In this document: piece by piece, positions 31,716-43,624 of the stretch
Layout: every line of letters starts with the position of its first letter
Position numbering within the stretch: position 1 is the first letter of the stretch
Notes under the pieces: generated by a model
Told to the model about the DNA's origin: nothing
Databases searched by the model: none
Seen by the model: the letters and a program-made list of their open reading frames with translations, nothing else
Source of the DNA: Thecaphora thlaspeos
Lineage: Eukaryota; Basidiomycota; Ustilaginomycetes; Urocystidales; Glomosporiaceae
NCBI GenBank assembly: GCA_900291925.1
Contig: UWYS01000009.1
Span: 62,001 to 126,000 of the forward strand
Length of the DNA: 64,000 nt
Reading direction: 5' to 3'
Program-made: the position numbers and the translations under genes

Positions 31716-32553
31716 ATGTCCGGCACACCGTCCGACATTCCGACGCTCAAAGTGTTGCTAATCGGTTCCTCTTCAGTCGGCAAGTCATCGCTCCTGCTGC
31801 GCTTCACCGACGACGAATTCCTCTCGCCAGAAGAAACGTCCGCAACGATCGGAGTAGACTACCGCATCAAGGGGATCGAGGTGGGCGGCAAGCGGTTCAA
31901 GCTGTCGATCTGGGACACAGCGGGTCAAGAGCGCTTCCGCACCCTCACGAGCTCCTACTACCGCGGCGCCCAGGGCGTCATTGTCGTCTACGACGTCACG
32001 CAGCGCGACACGTTTGACTCGCTCCCGACGTGGTTCAACGAGCTCGAGACGTTCACCACCAGCCAGGACGTCGTCAAGATCGTCGTCGGCAACAAGGTCG
32101 ACAAGGAGTTTTCGCGCGTCGTCATATCGGAAGAAGGCAAGGCGTTTGCCGACAAGATGGGATGCCTCTTTGTCGAGTGCAGCGCAAAGAAGGGCGTAGG
32201 CGTCAACGGCGCATTCGACGAGCTCGTCAACACGGTGAGTGTCGGCGTCTGATCTCCGACCGCCTCTGGCGGGCAGCATCGTAGAGAGCATTCATCTGAC
32301 GCCATCTTCTCCCCCCATGTCTCTTCCACGTTTGCGCTACCCTGACCGACCGACAACGCCAATGCAGATCATCTCGACACCATCATTATGGCAAAAGACA
32401 GGACCCGGCGTGCGAAGGCCGGGCGATCGGATGCCGGGCGGCGCACCGGCGGCCCACGCGGCCGATAGCAGCAGAGGCAACATCTCGCTCACCGATTCCG
32501 GCGGTTACGTCGACTACGGTCTGGGCGTCGCAAGGGACTCGTGCAGCTGCTGA
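31716..32553 (+). CDS. RAB18: Rab18-like small GTPase
   Basis: Two exons, 31716-32234 and 32368-32553 (GTGAGT...CAG, phase 0), giving 234 aa. Motifs: LKVLLIGSSSVGKSSLLLRF (P-loop), TSATIGVDYRIK (switch I with the effector Thr), IWDTAGQERFRTLTSSYYRG (switch II), VVGNKVDKEF (NKxD) and ECSAKK (SAK). ELETFTTSQDVVKIVVGNK, and the start of exon 2, IISTPSLW, match Rab18 rather than Rab1/Rab8. The C terminus is DSCSC, a double-cysteine CxC prenylation signal, preceded by a Gly/Ser-rich hypervariable tail of about 55 residues, longer than usual. Rab18 acts at the endoplasmic reticulum and lipid droplets. The GTPase family is certain; the Rab18 subgroup is likely. Confidence 0.9.
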
Positions 32554-33157
32554 GCCATCATCGTTCGTCCATCACTACGTCAGTCGCAGCAAGACGCAGA
32601 ACGTCCCATTTGCGATTATTATATATACAAACTTTCCCTTAACGATCCTTCCTCGCTCTACCTCAACTCTTTCCTCTGCCTCGTCCCTGCCGCACGACCC
32701 CCTTTCCGCTTTCTCATGTCTAACATGATGTACGGAAGAGCCCACAAGATTCTTGTTGATATACCCACAGGCGCATTCACAGACAATACATCCGAACGTG
32801 CGAACGAGCGCTAACGACAGACGAGCAGGTAAGAGCAAATTAGTCGAGAACGGAGTGAGTCCGATACAGGCTGGGAAAGGAAGGAGAGTCGAGCATGTGA
32901 ACGAGGGTGAGGTGATCCGAGGGCGATCGAAGCTGTCTGGGATCGCAAAATGGAGAATAACGACGAAGAAGCGTCACGGCAGGTAAGAGGACGACATGTA
33001 CATGAACGTAGAACCTATAAGATCCGCGCGAAACAGAAGAGAGGGACAGAGAGAGAAAGGCCAGGACTATCCAAGTAACATGAAAAGGCGAACCGGCGAG
33101 CTCTTGGAGAGAGACAAGTCAACCCAGAGAGAGAGAAAGAGAGAGGGTAAGGCGGGA
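32554..33157. other. convergent 3' flanks
   Basis: About 600 nt between the RAB18-like (plus) and Pil1-like (minus) genes. It has a local AT-rich patch (TTATTATATATAC near 32616), suitable as a 3'-processing region, and a GAGA-rich stretch near 33040-33150. No gene seen. Confidence 0.4.
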
Positions 33158-36100
33158 CTAGTTCTTGAACTTCTTGGGCTTGCCAAAGAAGCCACGGGCC
33201 TTGCCGGTCGACTCGACGGCGGGCGGTGGGGCGGCGGGTACGGTCATGGCGTTCTGACCCGTGGCGGCGGGGGCGATGGGGACGGGCGGCATGTGGGGCT
33301 TGCTCTCGTCGGCCGCGGAAGATGGCAGGTCCAAAGAGGTCATGTAGCCTCCCGCTGCTGTTCCGACCGGCTCGGATGGGGCCCGGGCCTGAGGTTGAGG
33401 CTGAGGCTGAGGCTGCGGGGCAGTCTGCTGGGCGTGGTCGCTGGATAGGGAGAGCGGCGGCGGCTGTGTTTGCGCCTGGTTCGACGTCTGCGTCGCCTCG
33501 CCGTGTGCAAAAGCAGACGCGGCGCTGGGCTTCTTGCTCTTCTTCGATCCGATTGAGACCTTGGACCACACCGATCCGGCCTTGGTCTTGCTCGACTTGT
33601 TGCCCGTGCCCGTCGCCTCGCTCCAGCCGCGGCTGGCCGAGCCGAACGCCTTGCGCGCTTGCGAGTAGCCGTCATCACCGCCTTCGTCTTCGTCACTCGA
33701 CGAGTTGTCCGGTAGGTCCCGGATGCGCGTCGACCAGCCGGACCGTTCGCGACCGGCAGCCAGATCGATCGGTCCGTCGGCTTTGGTCGAGACGCGCGCG
33801 AGCGCCGCGGGCAGAGGGGCGATGCGGCTGCTGAGCGCCGACGGGTGGCTGCTGCTGCCGCCGCCGCCGGACCGCAGGGCAATAGGGTCCTGTCCGCCGT
33901 ACTCATTGCCCCTGGGCGTCGCAATGTCGTCGGTCGGCGTGTCCGGCGGCAGCTTGGTGTCGGGCGCCATACGCACGCTCTTGCGCCTCGCTACGCCGGT
34001 CGAGACGTCGCTGTGGGCCATGCTGGGAGTGGCGGTCAGCAGCCCTCCGGCAGCGCCGCCGGAAGCGGCGGAATGTTGGGGCAGGACGGCGGCTGAGGTG
34101 ATCGGCGGCGCCGGAGTGGCGGCCGAGAGCCCGACCAGGACGGGATCGAGGCGGTGCTCGGGATCGGCAAGCACAGAGTTGGCCTGGACCTGTGCAGCCT
34201 GCTGCGCTCCCTGGCTGCCCCTAGCGTCGCCGCCGCTCGGCTGGTGCGTTGAGACGGAGCCGTCCTCGGACGACGTGTCGCTGATGTCGGGCGCTCCGAC
34301 GCCGTAGACGCGGCTGGGCTGGAGCGAGACCTTGCGATCGGTGACGCGCGTCACGGCCGAAGTCGGAGCAGGCTGCTGAACGACCTCGGGCTCTGGCTGG
34401 GGGTTGGCCTCATCCTCGCGGACAAAGGCTCGGTAGGTTGCCTCTGCCGACGGGGTCATGAAAGGCTCGCTCGCGTCCGTCATTGACGAGCCGCGGCGTT
34501 GCAGCTCGGCCCTCGAGAGGTTCTCCAGGTCGATGCGGAAAGGCTCCGAGTCCGGCATGTCCAGCTTAGGCATCGACGTCTTAGCCTTGGGCTCGGCAGC
34601 GACAGCCGCGGCGTTCGATGTCGCGCTGGCTGCTGCATTCGCACCTTCGGGCCGAGTGTCACCACCCGAGCCTTGAGTGACAGGGACATCGAGGTGCCCG
34701 GTGCCGTCGATGGTATCGTCCTTGCCCAGGCTAGGGACGGCTCTTGGGGTGGGGGCAGAGGTCTGCTTTTGAGACTTCGCGGCAACTCCCCGAGACGCTG
34801 CCTTGCTGGCGGCCTGCTGTTGAGCCGTAGCCGCCGCGACAGCTTCTGCGGCCGCGTTGGTCGAGGTGATGGCAGCGGGTGCCGTAGGGATCGGCGCCAT
34901 TTGCGGCTGCGGCGGAGGGGGCGCCTGCGCCTGCGCCGGCCTCGAGGGCGTCGTCTTGTGTCGCAGTGAGGACGACTGAACGGGGATGTTGGCCGTAGCC
35001 TTCTTGGTGGAGAAGGCGCTACCATTGTTGGCGGCGTAGCCAGGACTCGGCGACTTGAGCGACGGCCTCAGCGGGCCAGCCTTGCTGGCAGACGACCGGA
35101 TCGACGCCGGACGGGACGAAGGCTGCGCCGACGACTCGAGCACGGGGCTCTGCGAGCTCGACTGGGGCCTCGAAGCTGACCCCTTCGGAACGACGCCGGC
35201 CATGGCTACCGCCTCGGCCGCCGTCAACTGGCTGCCCGGCTTGCCGACCCACGAGGCGGTGCTGTACTTGCCCTCGTAAGGCGTGAAGGCGGTCAACGGG
35301 CTGGAGCCAGCCGCAGCGCCTCCGTCGCTGGCGCCGCCGAGGACGCTGGCCCGGTTCTTCTTCTTCTTGCCGACCGAGCTCTCCATTGTCGAGCTGCGGG
35401 AAAGACCAGGCTGAAATGCGTGGCGGACACCGGAGCTCGCATCGCCGGGGACAGTCACCTGCGTGGCGGTGGTAGCAGCACTGGTCCGGGTGGGCGCGGT
35501 GCCGATCTCGCTGCCGGCCGTGGTCTGCTTCTTCTTCTTCTTGTTGGTCTTGGTCGCGGTCGAGCGGACGCTGGCAGCGCCGCTGCCGGGCGGCTTGTTG
35601 GTGGTCTGGCCGAGGAAGCCATTGCCGACGACAGAGGCTCGAATGGCGGCCAGCCTCTCCTCCTCCTCCTGCTGCGCCTTGTTTCTGAGCGGTCCCGGTG
35701 TGATCCTGCTGATGCTCGGAGTGCGGAGGAACTTGCCCTTCATCCCGACGTCGCTGCTCGTCTCGCGTTCCCCCATCGACCTAGGGTTGTTGAGGTGTCG
35801 GACGAGCGTGCGCGTGTCGGGCTTGTCGTCGGAGCTGTCGGGCTCGGCGCGTCGGATCATACTCTTGCGCTTGTTATCCTGCGTCTCGAGGCGCCGATCG
35901 GTCCTCGACTCGGCCCAGCCTTCGCGCTCGCGCGACTGAGCGTCGCGCAGGTCGGTCTTGAAGAGCTTGCCTACCTTGCCAAAGATTGAGTCGCTGCGCT
36001 TGACCGAGTAGCTGATGCCGTCCTCGGAGCCGTTGGTGGCACCGCGGCTAGCACCTTGGTAGCTGACGCGGCCCGGGCGAGGGCCCCAGGTAGAGTTGCT

Positions 36101-37605
36101 GCGCCTCGGCTGGGCGCCGTCATCGGAGCTGTCGTCGTCGGGCCGGCCGGTCTGGGTGGGAGGCGCCGTCGGGATGTGGCCAAAGTTGCGCGCCTGAGCC
36201 ACGTTGAGACGGGGTGCGCTTGGGACGGGCGGCATAGGGACCGTCGGCACTGCATCCTTGGCCGGCAGCGACGGTGGCTGGACTTCACCACCAGCGGTTC
36301 GGCCGCTTCCCTTCTTTGTTCTCTGTGTGGTGGAGCGTCTCACGTGATGGGCAGACTGCGGGATGAAAGAGTCATGCGTGTCGGCGGCAATGCCGAGCTC
36401 GTGCGGGGCCGGGAGGTTCATCCGAGGCTCGATAAACGCGCGGCGGTAGTCCTCCTCGCTTTCCGTCTCTGAGGGCGTACCGTCCTGCTCGGCGACATTG
36501 TTGAACTGCGACGTGTACCGCTGTCCGATAGGCATGGTGTTACGCTCGTTGTGCACCACCTGGGAGGCGGACTGCGACGGAGTGACCGAGGCGACCTCGA
36601 ACTGCTGCTGCGAGAAGCGCGGGTCCATTTCGCGGAGGTCTGCAGCAGGAGGCATCGGGAGGGAAGAAGTACGACAGGACAGAAAATCATGGAAGGGTCG
36701 GGGACGGGGTCAGCACAATACGTCTCCCAGCCGAGACAGCAGCAGCACTTGGGCACAGAGCACGAATCGAAGCGAGGCGACGCACCGTCTACGTTCTTGT
36801 GGAAGCCGCCGTGGCCATCGGGTACCAGGTTGTTGCCATTTGCGCCGCCGTGTTCGTGGGCCGCTGCGCCCCCTCCCTCGTGGTAGTCTTGCATGGCGCC
36901 GTGGTCTTCGTAGTCGCCGTGCTCGACGCCCTCGTCGGCATACATGCTCTCGTACTGTCCGCCGCCGCTGGCCTGGAGAAGGGGTCCGTGGGTGTCGAAC
37001 TCGTCGAGCAGCAGGATGGCCTCCTTTGCCGCGTCGACCATGGCGGCGCCGGCGTCGCCGAGCGTCTTCATGCGCATGGTGAGCGCCTCCTTGAACGTCC
37101 TACGCTTGACGCCGACGAGGGCGGCCTCTTCGCTGGCGAGCACCTGCTCGCAGGCGTGGAGCTCGCGCTGCGCAGCGAGGACCTTTTCATTCTTTTCGTC
37201 GACGCTGAAGCCGTTGTCCTTGCGGCTGACCTTTTTCTTGCTCGCCTTGATCAGCCTACCGACGAGGATGTCCCGGTCGCGCACGACGGAACGGATGCTG
37301 TGCTCACGGTCGAGGACGTCCTTGAGCGCGCTGCGGTAGCCCTCGAGCGCCTGGACGTGGGTCCTCTCGGCGTCGGCGACCGATGCGAGCACCTCGGCGA
37401 GCGCCTGGGACGCTCTGGCGATATCTGGAGCCTCCGAGGTGCCCCACGCCGCGAGCGCGCTGGCTGCAGAGTAGGCCGAAGCAGAACTCGACGCAAGGTT
37501 ATCAATGTAGCTCTTTTCACCGCGAATGAGGTTCTGCAGCAGGCGCGAGTCGGTCGGGTGCGGGCGCGACAGGTTCGAGTGGATGGCCTGCGGAGCCATC
37601 GACAT
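33158..37605 (-). CDS. Pil1/Lsp1-like (BAR-type) eisosome protein with very long disordered tail
   Basis: Two exons, 37605-36786 and 36639-33158 (intron 146 nt, GTGCGT...CAG, phase 1), giving 1433 aa. The first ~220 residues are all-helical and resemble Pil1/Lsp1: RPHPTDSRLLQNLIRGEKSY, repeated Ala-rich helices, DAERTHVQALEGYRSALKDV and VLAAQRELHACEQVLASEEA, ending with AKEAILLLDEFDTHG. Pil1-type BAR proteins coat furrow-like plasma-membrane domains (eisosomes). The remaining ~1200 residues are low-complexity Ser/Pro/Ala/Gln sequence with many basic-Ser motifs, consistent with multisite phosphorylation. It ends with ARGFFGKPKKFKN, a basic-aromatic tail that could bind lipid. Known Pil1 proteins are 300-400 aa, so the tail is an extreme extension. 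The BAR relationship is by pattern and moderately sure. Confidence 0.7.
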
Positions 37606-40600
37606 CCTGGGCGAGCTAGATTGGCAGTGAGGCCGAGGGTGGGTGTCTATCCGACAGCGGCAGCAAAGGGACCCGTTGGATGGAATCGGGTATCGAGATG
37701 GAGACCGCCTAGTTAGATGGATGACTGGCTGGCTGGCTGGCTGGCTGGCTAGGTCTGCGGGTGCCTAGGCGAGGAGGGTATCGGTGAGGCCAGAAAGGGG
37801 GCGGACAAGCGGAAGGAGCAAAGAAGCTGGGTGACCGCGGAGCTCGAGAAGCGGATGAAAGGAAAGGATGGTGGTGGAGGAGCGGAGGGAGGAGCGGCCG
37901 TGGCGGTGGTGTTGTCAGCGGAGGAGGAGCGGATGGAAGGCTGCATGCCGAGCTGCTGGCGGAGCCAGGGTCAAGGGCTGCCGGTTGGGAGCGTGCGATG
38001 CAGATGGCAGGACGCCTGTACGACGACGATCTCGTCTTCCCAAACGCGGAGACAGAACGCTCTGCTTGCCTGTCTCCGCTCAGGTGTTGTATTCGAGCTA
38101 TTCAAGATTAATACGGATGCAGCAAGTCCAATTTGATATTTCTACTGTATCCATTCTATCCATCGACGCTTTCGCTTCGCTCGTGGGGAACGTACATAGA
38201 CGAGCGGCTCTCTGCGTGGTGACGCACGCGCTGCGCGGCGCGCAACGGGAAGAGTGGAGGATCGCACAAATCGGCTCCGCCGCCGGCCCATCCGCCTGCG
38301 AACCAACGAAGCGGCCCTTCCTTCGCTACAGTACGCGACGGTCTCGTCCGGCCTCCCTCGCCCCGCTCTACGCTCTCCGCTCTCGGCTCCGAGACGAGCA
38401 CCAATCATGTTACTACTTGACGTGCCCGCCCAAATCCGCCTAGCCGTCATCCGCCAACCCGATCAGGCGAGAACACGATGGTTCTTTTCGCGCATCCCTG
38501 CTTCTGTCGAGCGACGGGAGCCTGGGAGCGGCGACAGATCTTGGTGCAGGGACGCCAGGAGCTTTCTGGCAGAAGGTCCCACCTGGTTCTCGGTCATCTT
38601 GATTGACGTCTCCTTACGTACGATATCGTGCCACTGATCCAAGCTTGCAAGGATGTGAGGCCGGATCCGAGATCTCGCTGAAGCTTTCCACTACACTGGG
38701 GCACACTGTGCGCACGACGGCGAGGCGAGGCCGAGTGGGGCCCGACGTCGGCGAGGGCTTGTTCATTACATATGACTTCGCTCGCACGTCGCTCCTGTCT
38801 CGGTGCGCAAGGTCCTCTGTCTCGAGACCTCGTCTCTCCCCACTGGACCGCCGCCGCTAAGTACTCAGCCTGCTACTGTATGCCATGCACCTGACCGGCT
38901 CTCCCTTCTTTTGCCTCCCCCCTGCTCTCGGTGTTGTGCCCAGGAATCAGGCCTCGTCGCTCGTCAAGACCGAATATTCGCCACAAGGAGGAGCTTTCTT
39001 TGTTTTGCGACTCCGCTGAGGCGGGCGATGCATCTTCCCCGCACCGGTCATTTCGAGGTGTGTCGCAGACGGCAAGCAAGGCAGGCACCGGCGCTCCGAG
39101 GCTAAGCTCAGGCTCGGTGTCAGCCTTTGTGTTCCGAGCTTGTTGAGCCTCTGTTATCGGTCATGGAAACACCCCAAGTACGCCGGAAGACCTTGGTCAC
39201 ATGCCGAGGAGCGGTAGAGCCGGGGCGGCAAGGGTTCGTTTGGCCTCTGAGTCGGTGCAGTCAGCAAGGCTAAGAAGGGCGCTGATCGATAGACGACGAT
39301 GGACGTATTAGCGATGTGGGGTGAGGCGGGAGCTTGGCTCGGGGCGACGAGAGCGCAGCTACAGTACGTACTTAGCGGTAACTACTCGTGTCCTGGCAAA
39401 GGTGCAAAAAAACGGGTGGCGACCGACGCTCGACACGACCGACGCTCGCCCGTGTTTCGGTTGTTTGGCGGGGCCGGCGCCGGACCGACCTGGCGCAGCA
39501 CATTTTGGTACATATGTATCGATACGCGGACCCTTGCCGCGCGCCCGCCGCCTTTCTTTGCCACAGTCGCCTCGCCACGGCTGTCGTTCGGCGGCGGCAC
39601 TGAGCTGCGAGCAGCAGAAGCTGTCCTGCCTGTCCAAAAGTGTCCGAGGCTTACCTAGGTCCGTCTTGGCGAGCCGGACCAGAGACGGCAGCACGACAGC
39701 AGCTTATCGGTCGTCGGATGAGCCGCTTGAACAGGCCAATGGCCTAGAGCTCCACCCCCCACGCGCAATATCCCGCTCGTCGACGTCGGCGACAAAGAAA
39801 GCGCTGGCGGCGCGCCGACTTGGCTCCGTCTCTACAAGCGTCCTGACCAGCGCCTCTTTCGGTCGGCGGTGGAAGACGTCGCATTCTTCATCTTTCTGGT
39901 CTGCTGCCGGCCCCTCGTAAAGTGTAGCATCGAATCGGCGCACCTCTTCGTAGCCCTCGGCGTCTCTCCTCCACCCATCTTCCAGCTCTTTAGCCACCCA
40001 CGAACGACGGCCTTAAGCCGAACGGCTACGTTTCAGATCCCTACCACCACTCGCCCTCGTCCTCGCCCTCGCCAGAGCGAAACTCAACGAAACCCGCCGC
40101 TATAGCTACTTCCTCCGTCTTAGCACAGCCATCACTCCGTCACCGTCACCGTTCTCGTCACCGTTCTCGTCACCGTCCTCCGTCTCTCTTGCGCTCTCGC
40201 GCTCTCTCTTTATCTCACATCACATCTTACCTTGCCTCGGCCTCCTGCATCGCCTTTCTTTCATCGCCTCTTGTCCGCCTCGCCACATTCCGTCCTCTCG
40301 CAACCGTAAGCTTTAGCGGCAAGTAAGCGTCCGTCCACTGCCCAATTGCCCTGCCTCGCCTCGGAACGACCCCTCTGAGAAATCATCGTCGCCGTCTCTG
40401 ACACCGCCGCCGTCACCGTCCTCAACAGCAGCTCAGCTCTTTTCCACCCTTTGCTCGAGGAACCACTCTCAGCCAGCCACTCATCCGCCAAGAACCTGTC
40501 TGCTATTCGTCCGACCAAGCACGCCTCGGTCTTCGCGCGCCTTTATTCCATCGCCGGACCTCTGCATGCAGCCGAGCTCAAAGGCGGCCAACCAGCACAG

Positions 40601-40648
40601 CAGTCTACATAGAACCCTGACCTAGCCTGGCCTTGGAAATCGTCAAAG
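37606..40648. promoter_or_regulatory. 3-kb divergent intergenic region upstream of invertase
   Basis: The second longest gene-free stretch in the left two-thirds of the window, shared by the Pil1-like gene (minus) and the invertase (plus). It has a CTGG repeat near the Pil1-like leader. From about 40020 it becomes strongly C/T-rich with GTTCTCGTCACC repeats (40143-40176), typical of a fungal leader. Open frames of up to 200 codons show no domains. A complex, possibly sugar-responsive promoter is plausible but not shown. Confidence 0.4.
37725..37750. repeat. CTGG tetranucleotide repeat
   Basis: About six and a half tandem CTGG units, 120 nt upstream of the Pil1-like start codon, in the probable leader or promoter. 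Confidence 0.9.
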
Positions 40649-42747
40649 ATGCCATCAATCGAGATGGGCCGCCCTTCCTTCTCCGACCTCACCAACAACC
40701 TCCGTGATTCCCTCCGCGACGATGCTGCCGCTGCTGCACAACAGGGTGCCGTCATAATGACCGCTGCGCACAACGCAGCGGTAGCCGCCGCCATCTCGCA
40801 CGCCAAACGCACCTCGATGAGCGTCAGCCGCCAGCAGCTCCGCGGCGCCTCGGCCGACGATGTCGCCTTCTACCGCTGGCGACCCCACTCGCACCTGATG
40901 GCGCCCAATGGCTGGATGAACGACCCCTGCGGCCCCTCGTACGATGCCAGGACGGGTCTCTACCATATGTGGTATCAATGGAACCCAAAAGGCTCGAAAT
41001 GGGGCAACATGTCCTGGGGACACGCAAAGAGCAGCGACCTTATCCATTGGCACTCGAGCCGCGAGGCCGTCATCGAGCCTGGCACCGAGTACGACCACAA
41101 AGGCGTCTTTACCGGCTGCGTCCTGATGCGCGGTCCCAACCACGGCGACGGCGACCGTGACGTCGACGAGATTGGAAGGGAGGCGGGAACAAGGGACAGC
41201 GGCGAGATGACGGCGATATACACGGCGGTGAGCATCCCTACCCTTCGCCTGCCGACAGGCAACCGCGAGACAAGGAGAGAGAGGCCGCCATGACGAGGCG
41301 AGCGGAGCCACTGAGCCAAATATCTCTACCCACCTTCCGTGTCGAATTGCATGCCCAACAACAGGTCTCCCACCTCCCGATTCACCACACGCTTCCCTAC
41401 CACCGCGGGGCCGAGAAGCTCGCTCTGTCGACTTCGTCCGACGGCGGTAAGTCCTGGACGCCGCAGGACTGCATCCTCGACGGCCCCCCGGCCGAGGTCG
41501 ACGTCATCTCGTGGCGCGACCCCTATGTGTCAGCGTGGCCGCTCCTGGATGAGCTGCTGGGCAAGAGCTCTCCGGGCCTCTACGGACTCATCGCCGGCGG
41601 TCTCAAGGACAAGACGCCGACCGTCTTCGCCTACTCGATCGACCCAACCGATCTCACCTCGTGGGAATACATCGGCCACCTCTGCGACGTCGGGAGGAAT
41701 CAGAAGGCGTCTCCGCACGGCGTCGACCTCGGCAAGAACTGGGAGGTGTGCAACTTCTTCTCGGTCGCGCCGCAAGGAAAGGAAAGGGTTAGCGACGTCG
41801 CGGCCGCCGCCGCCGGGGGGCAGGACGACTACCTTCTGATCAACGTCGAAGGCTGCATCGAGCCAGGTCCACACCGTGCCGCCATCTACATGAAGTACGA
41901 GACCCAGCGCAAGGCGCTGGAAGGCTCCAAGGCCGGCTTCTCGCTCGAGCCGCTGCGAACGGGCCTGCTGGACCATGGTTGCCTCTACGCCGCCAGCTCG
42001 TTCCACGATCCGGCCAAGAACCGACGGATCATGTGGGGCTGGATCACCGAAGACGACCTGCCAGAGGACCAGTACGACCGACAGGGTTGGTCGGGCTGCC
42101 TCTCACTGCCGCGCGAGCTTTTCTGGCATCCGGTGTCGTCCGAGCTCGGCATCCGTCCCGTCGAGGAGGTCCTTGGCCTTCGCGCAGGAGCCAGTCACAC
42201 CCGCCTCACTGCGATCACAAGCGGCCAGGCGCGCCAGCTTGAGCTCGGCGGCGGCGTTATGACCACCGCACAGCCCCTCTCCGACGTCTCGGGACGTTCG
42301 CTCGAAATTCTCGCCTCCCTGCCGACCTCCGGCTCCGTCTCTATCGCAAGCTCCCTGGCGAGCCCGAGCGGCTTCGTGCTTGCCCACAGCGCCGACCTGT
42401 GCACACGCACGACCGTCTACATCACGTCGAGTCACCACGTGGTAGTGGACCGAAGCCGCTCGTCGGGCAGGGAGTCGATTGTGGAGAAGTGCATCGAGGT
42501 CCAGACGGACCTGATCGACGTGGCGATCCCACCGCGTCGGGATGGCACGCAGCCCGACGCGCACCGGATGCGCATCTTCCTCGACAACTCGGTGCTCGAA
42601 GTCTTTGTCGACGACATCGTTGCCATCAGCACTCGCATCTACCCGGATGAGGCCGACGTCGGCGTCTCGGTCCTGGGTCTGGGCAAAGGCGTCGAGGTAG
42701 ACGCTTGGCAGGGCCTCGCCAAGGCGCACGCCGGGTTCTACGCCTGA
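40649..42747 (+). CDS. GH32 invertase / beta-fructofuranosidase, apparently intracellular
   Basis: Two exons, 40649-41227 and 41365-42747 (GTGAGC...CAG, phase 0), giving 653 aa. The N terminus lacks a signal peptide: it begins MPSIEMGRPSFSDL with a helical Ala-rich segment, so the enzyme should be cytosolic. Catalytic motifs: WMNDPCGPSYD (nucleophile Asp; the usual NDPNG reads NDPCG), DVISWRDPYV (RDP, transition-state stabiliser, about residue 242) and WEVCNFFSV (acid/base Glu, about 318). TGCVLMRG, MWGWITED, GWSGCLSLPREL and the C-terminal beta-sandwich (MRIFLDNSVLEVFVDD) are also typical. GH32 enzymes hydrolyse sucrose or fructans; an intracellular form would need sugar uptake first. The gene is GC-rich like its neighbours, with no sign of recent transfer. 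Substrate range cannot be read from sequence. Confidence 0.92.
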
Positions 42748-43260
42748 GCCTCGTCGAAAGCCACGGCGCCGCAGCGAGGGTACGTCCGGCCTCTCCGTCA
42801 CCAGCTCCCCAACAGTTCCGCATCACTTGCTTCCCATCGCGTACGCCCCACATCACTAGCCTAAACAAACGTCGCCGGGCTGCGCTTCACGTGTGTTACA
42901 TACATTTCGCGACATCTCCCCTAACAGGTCCCAGTCGAGGTCAGGCCAGAGCCTCGTCACAGTCACAGTCACGCCAGAGCAAATACAAAACGCATCCCAC
43001 ATCGATAATCGACAAGCGTGTCCATCAGAACGACGTGATCCTTGCTTGCCTTTTGTCTGAGCTTCTTGTGTGCTACTGTACATCGGCGAGAACGATGGCC
43101 CATTCAAAGGCCCTTTTCAGTCAACGCAAAGGTAAAAGCCCTAACGGCACTCCAGAGACCCTCCTGTTCGGGTGTCTTTTTCTTTGTGTCATCTCCCTGA
43201 GCCGCCTCAACAAGAACCAACATGATTGCGGAGACGGTGACGAAGAAGACGTTGTTATCG
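42748..43260. other. convergent 3' flanks
   Basis: About 510 nt between invertase (plus) and a small minus-strand gene. It has a short GTCACAGTCACAGTCACG repeat near 42955-42975. No gene. Confidence 0.4.
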
Positions 43261-43571
43261 CTATGTAGTGGCGAGTTCCACGGGGAACTGACCGGCTCTC
43301 GGTCCACTGACGGTGTATTCGACGTCGTTGATGGTGATCTTGTTGAGACCTGCGTCAGCGCTCGAGACGGCAGGAGCGTTGAGAGCGGTAAACATGTCGA
43401 TGAGCTGTCGGATGACAGAGGTGTCAAAGGATCGCGTGAACGAAGGTTGCGAACCGTGGATGGCTTGTGCGTCCGCCTTGTCGAATAGAGCGTATTGAGA
43501 GATTCCAGAGGCTGAGGGAAGGTTGAGACGGGCTAGCTCTGAAGGTTCGCAAGGTTCGACGACCAAGAATG

Positions 43572-43624
<53 letters not shown>

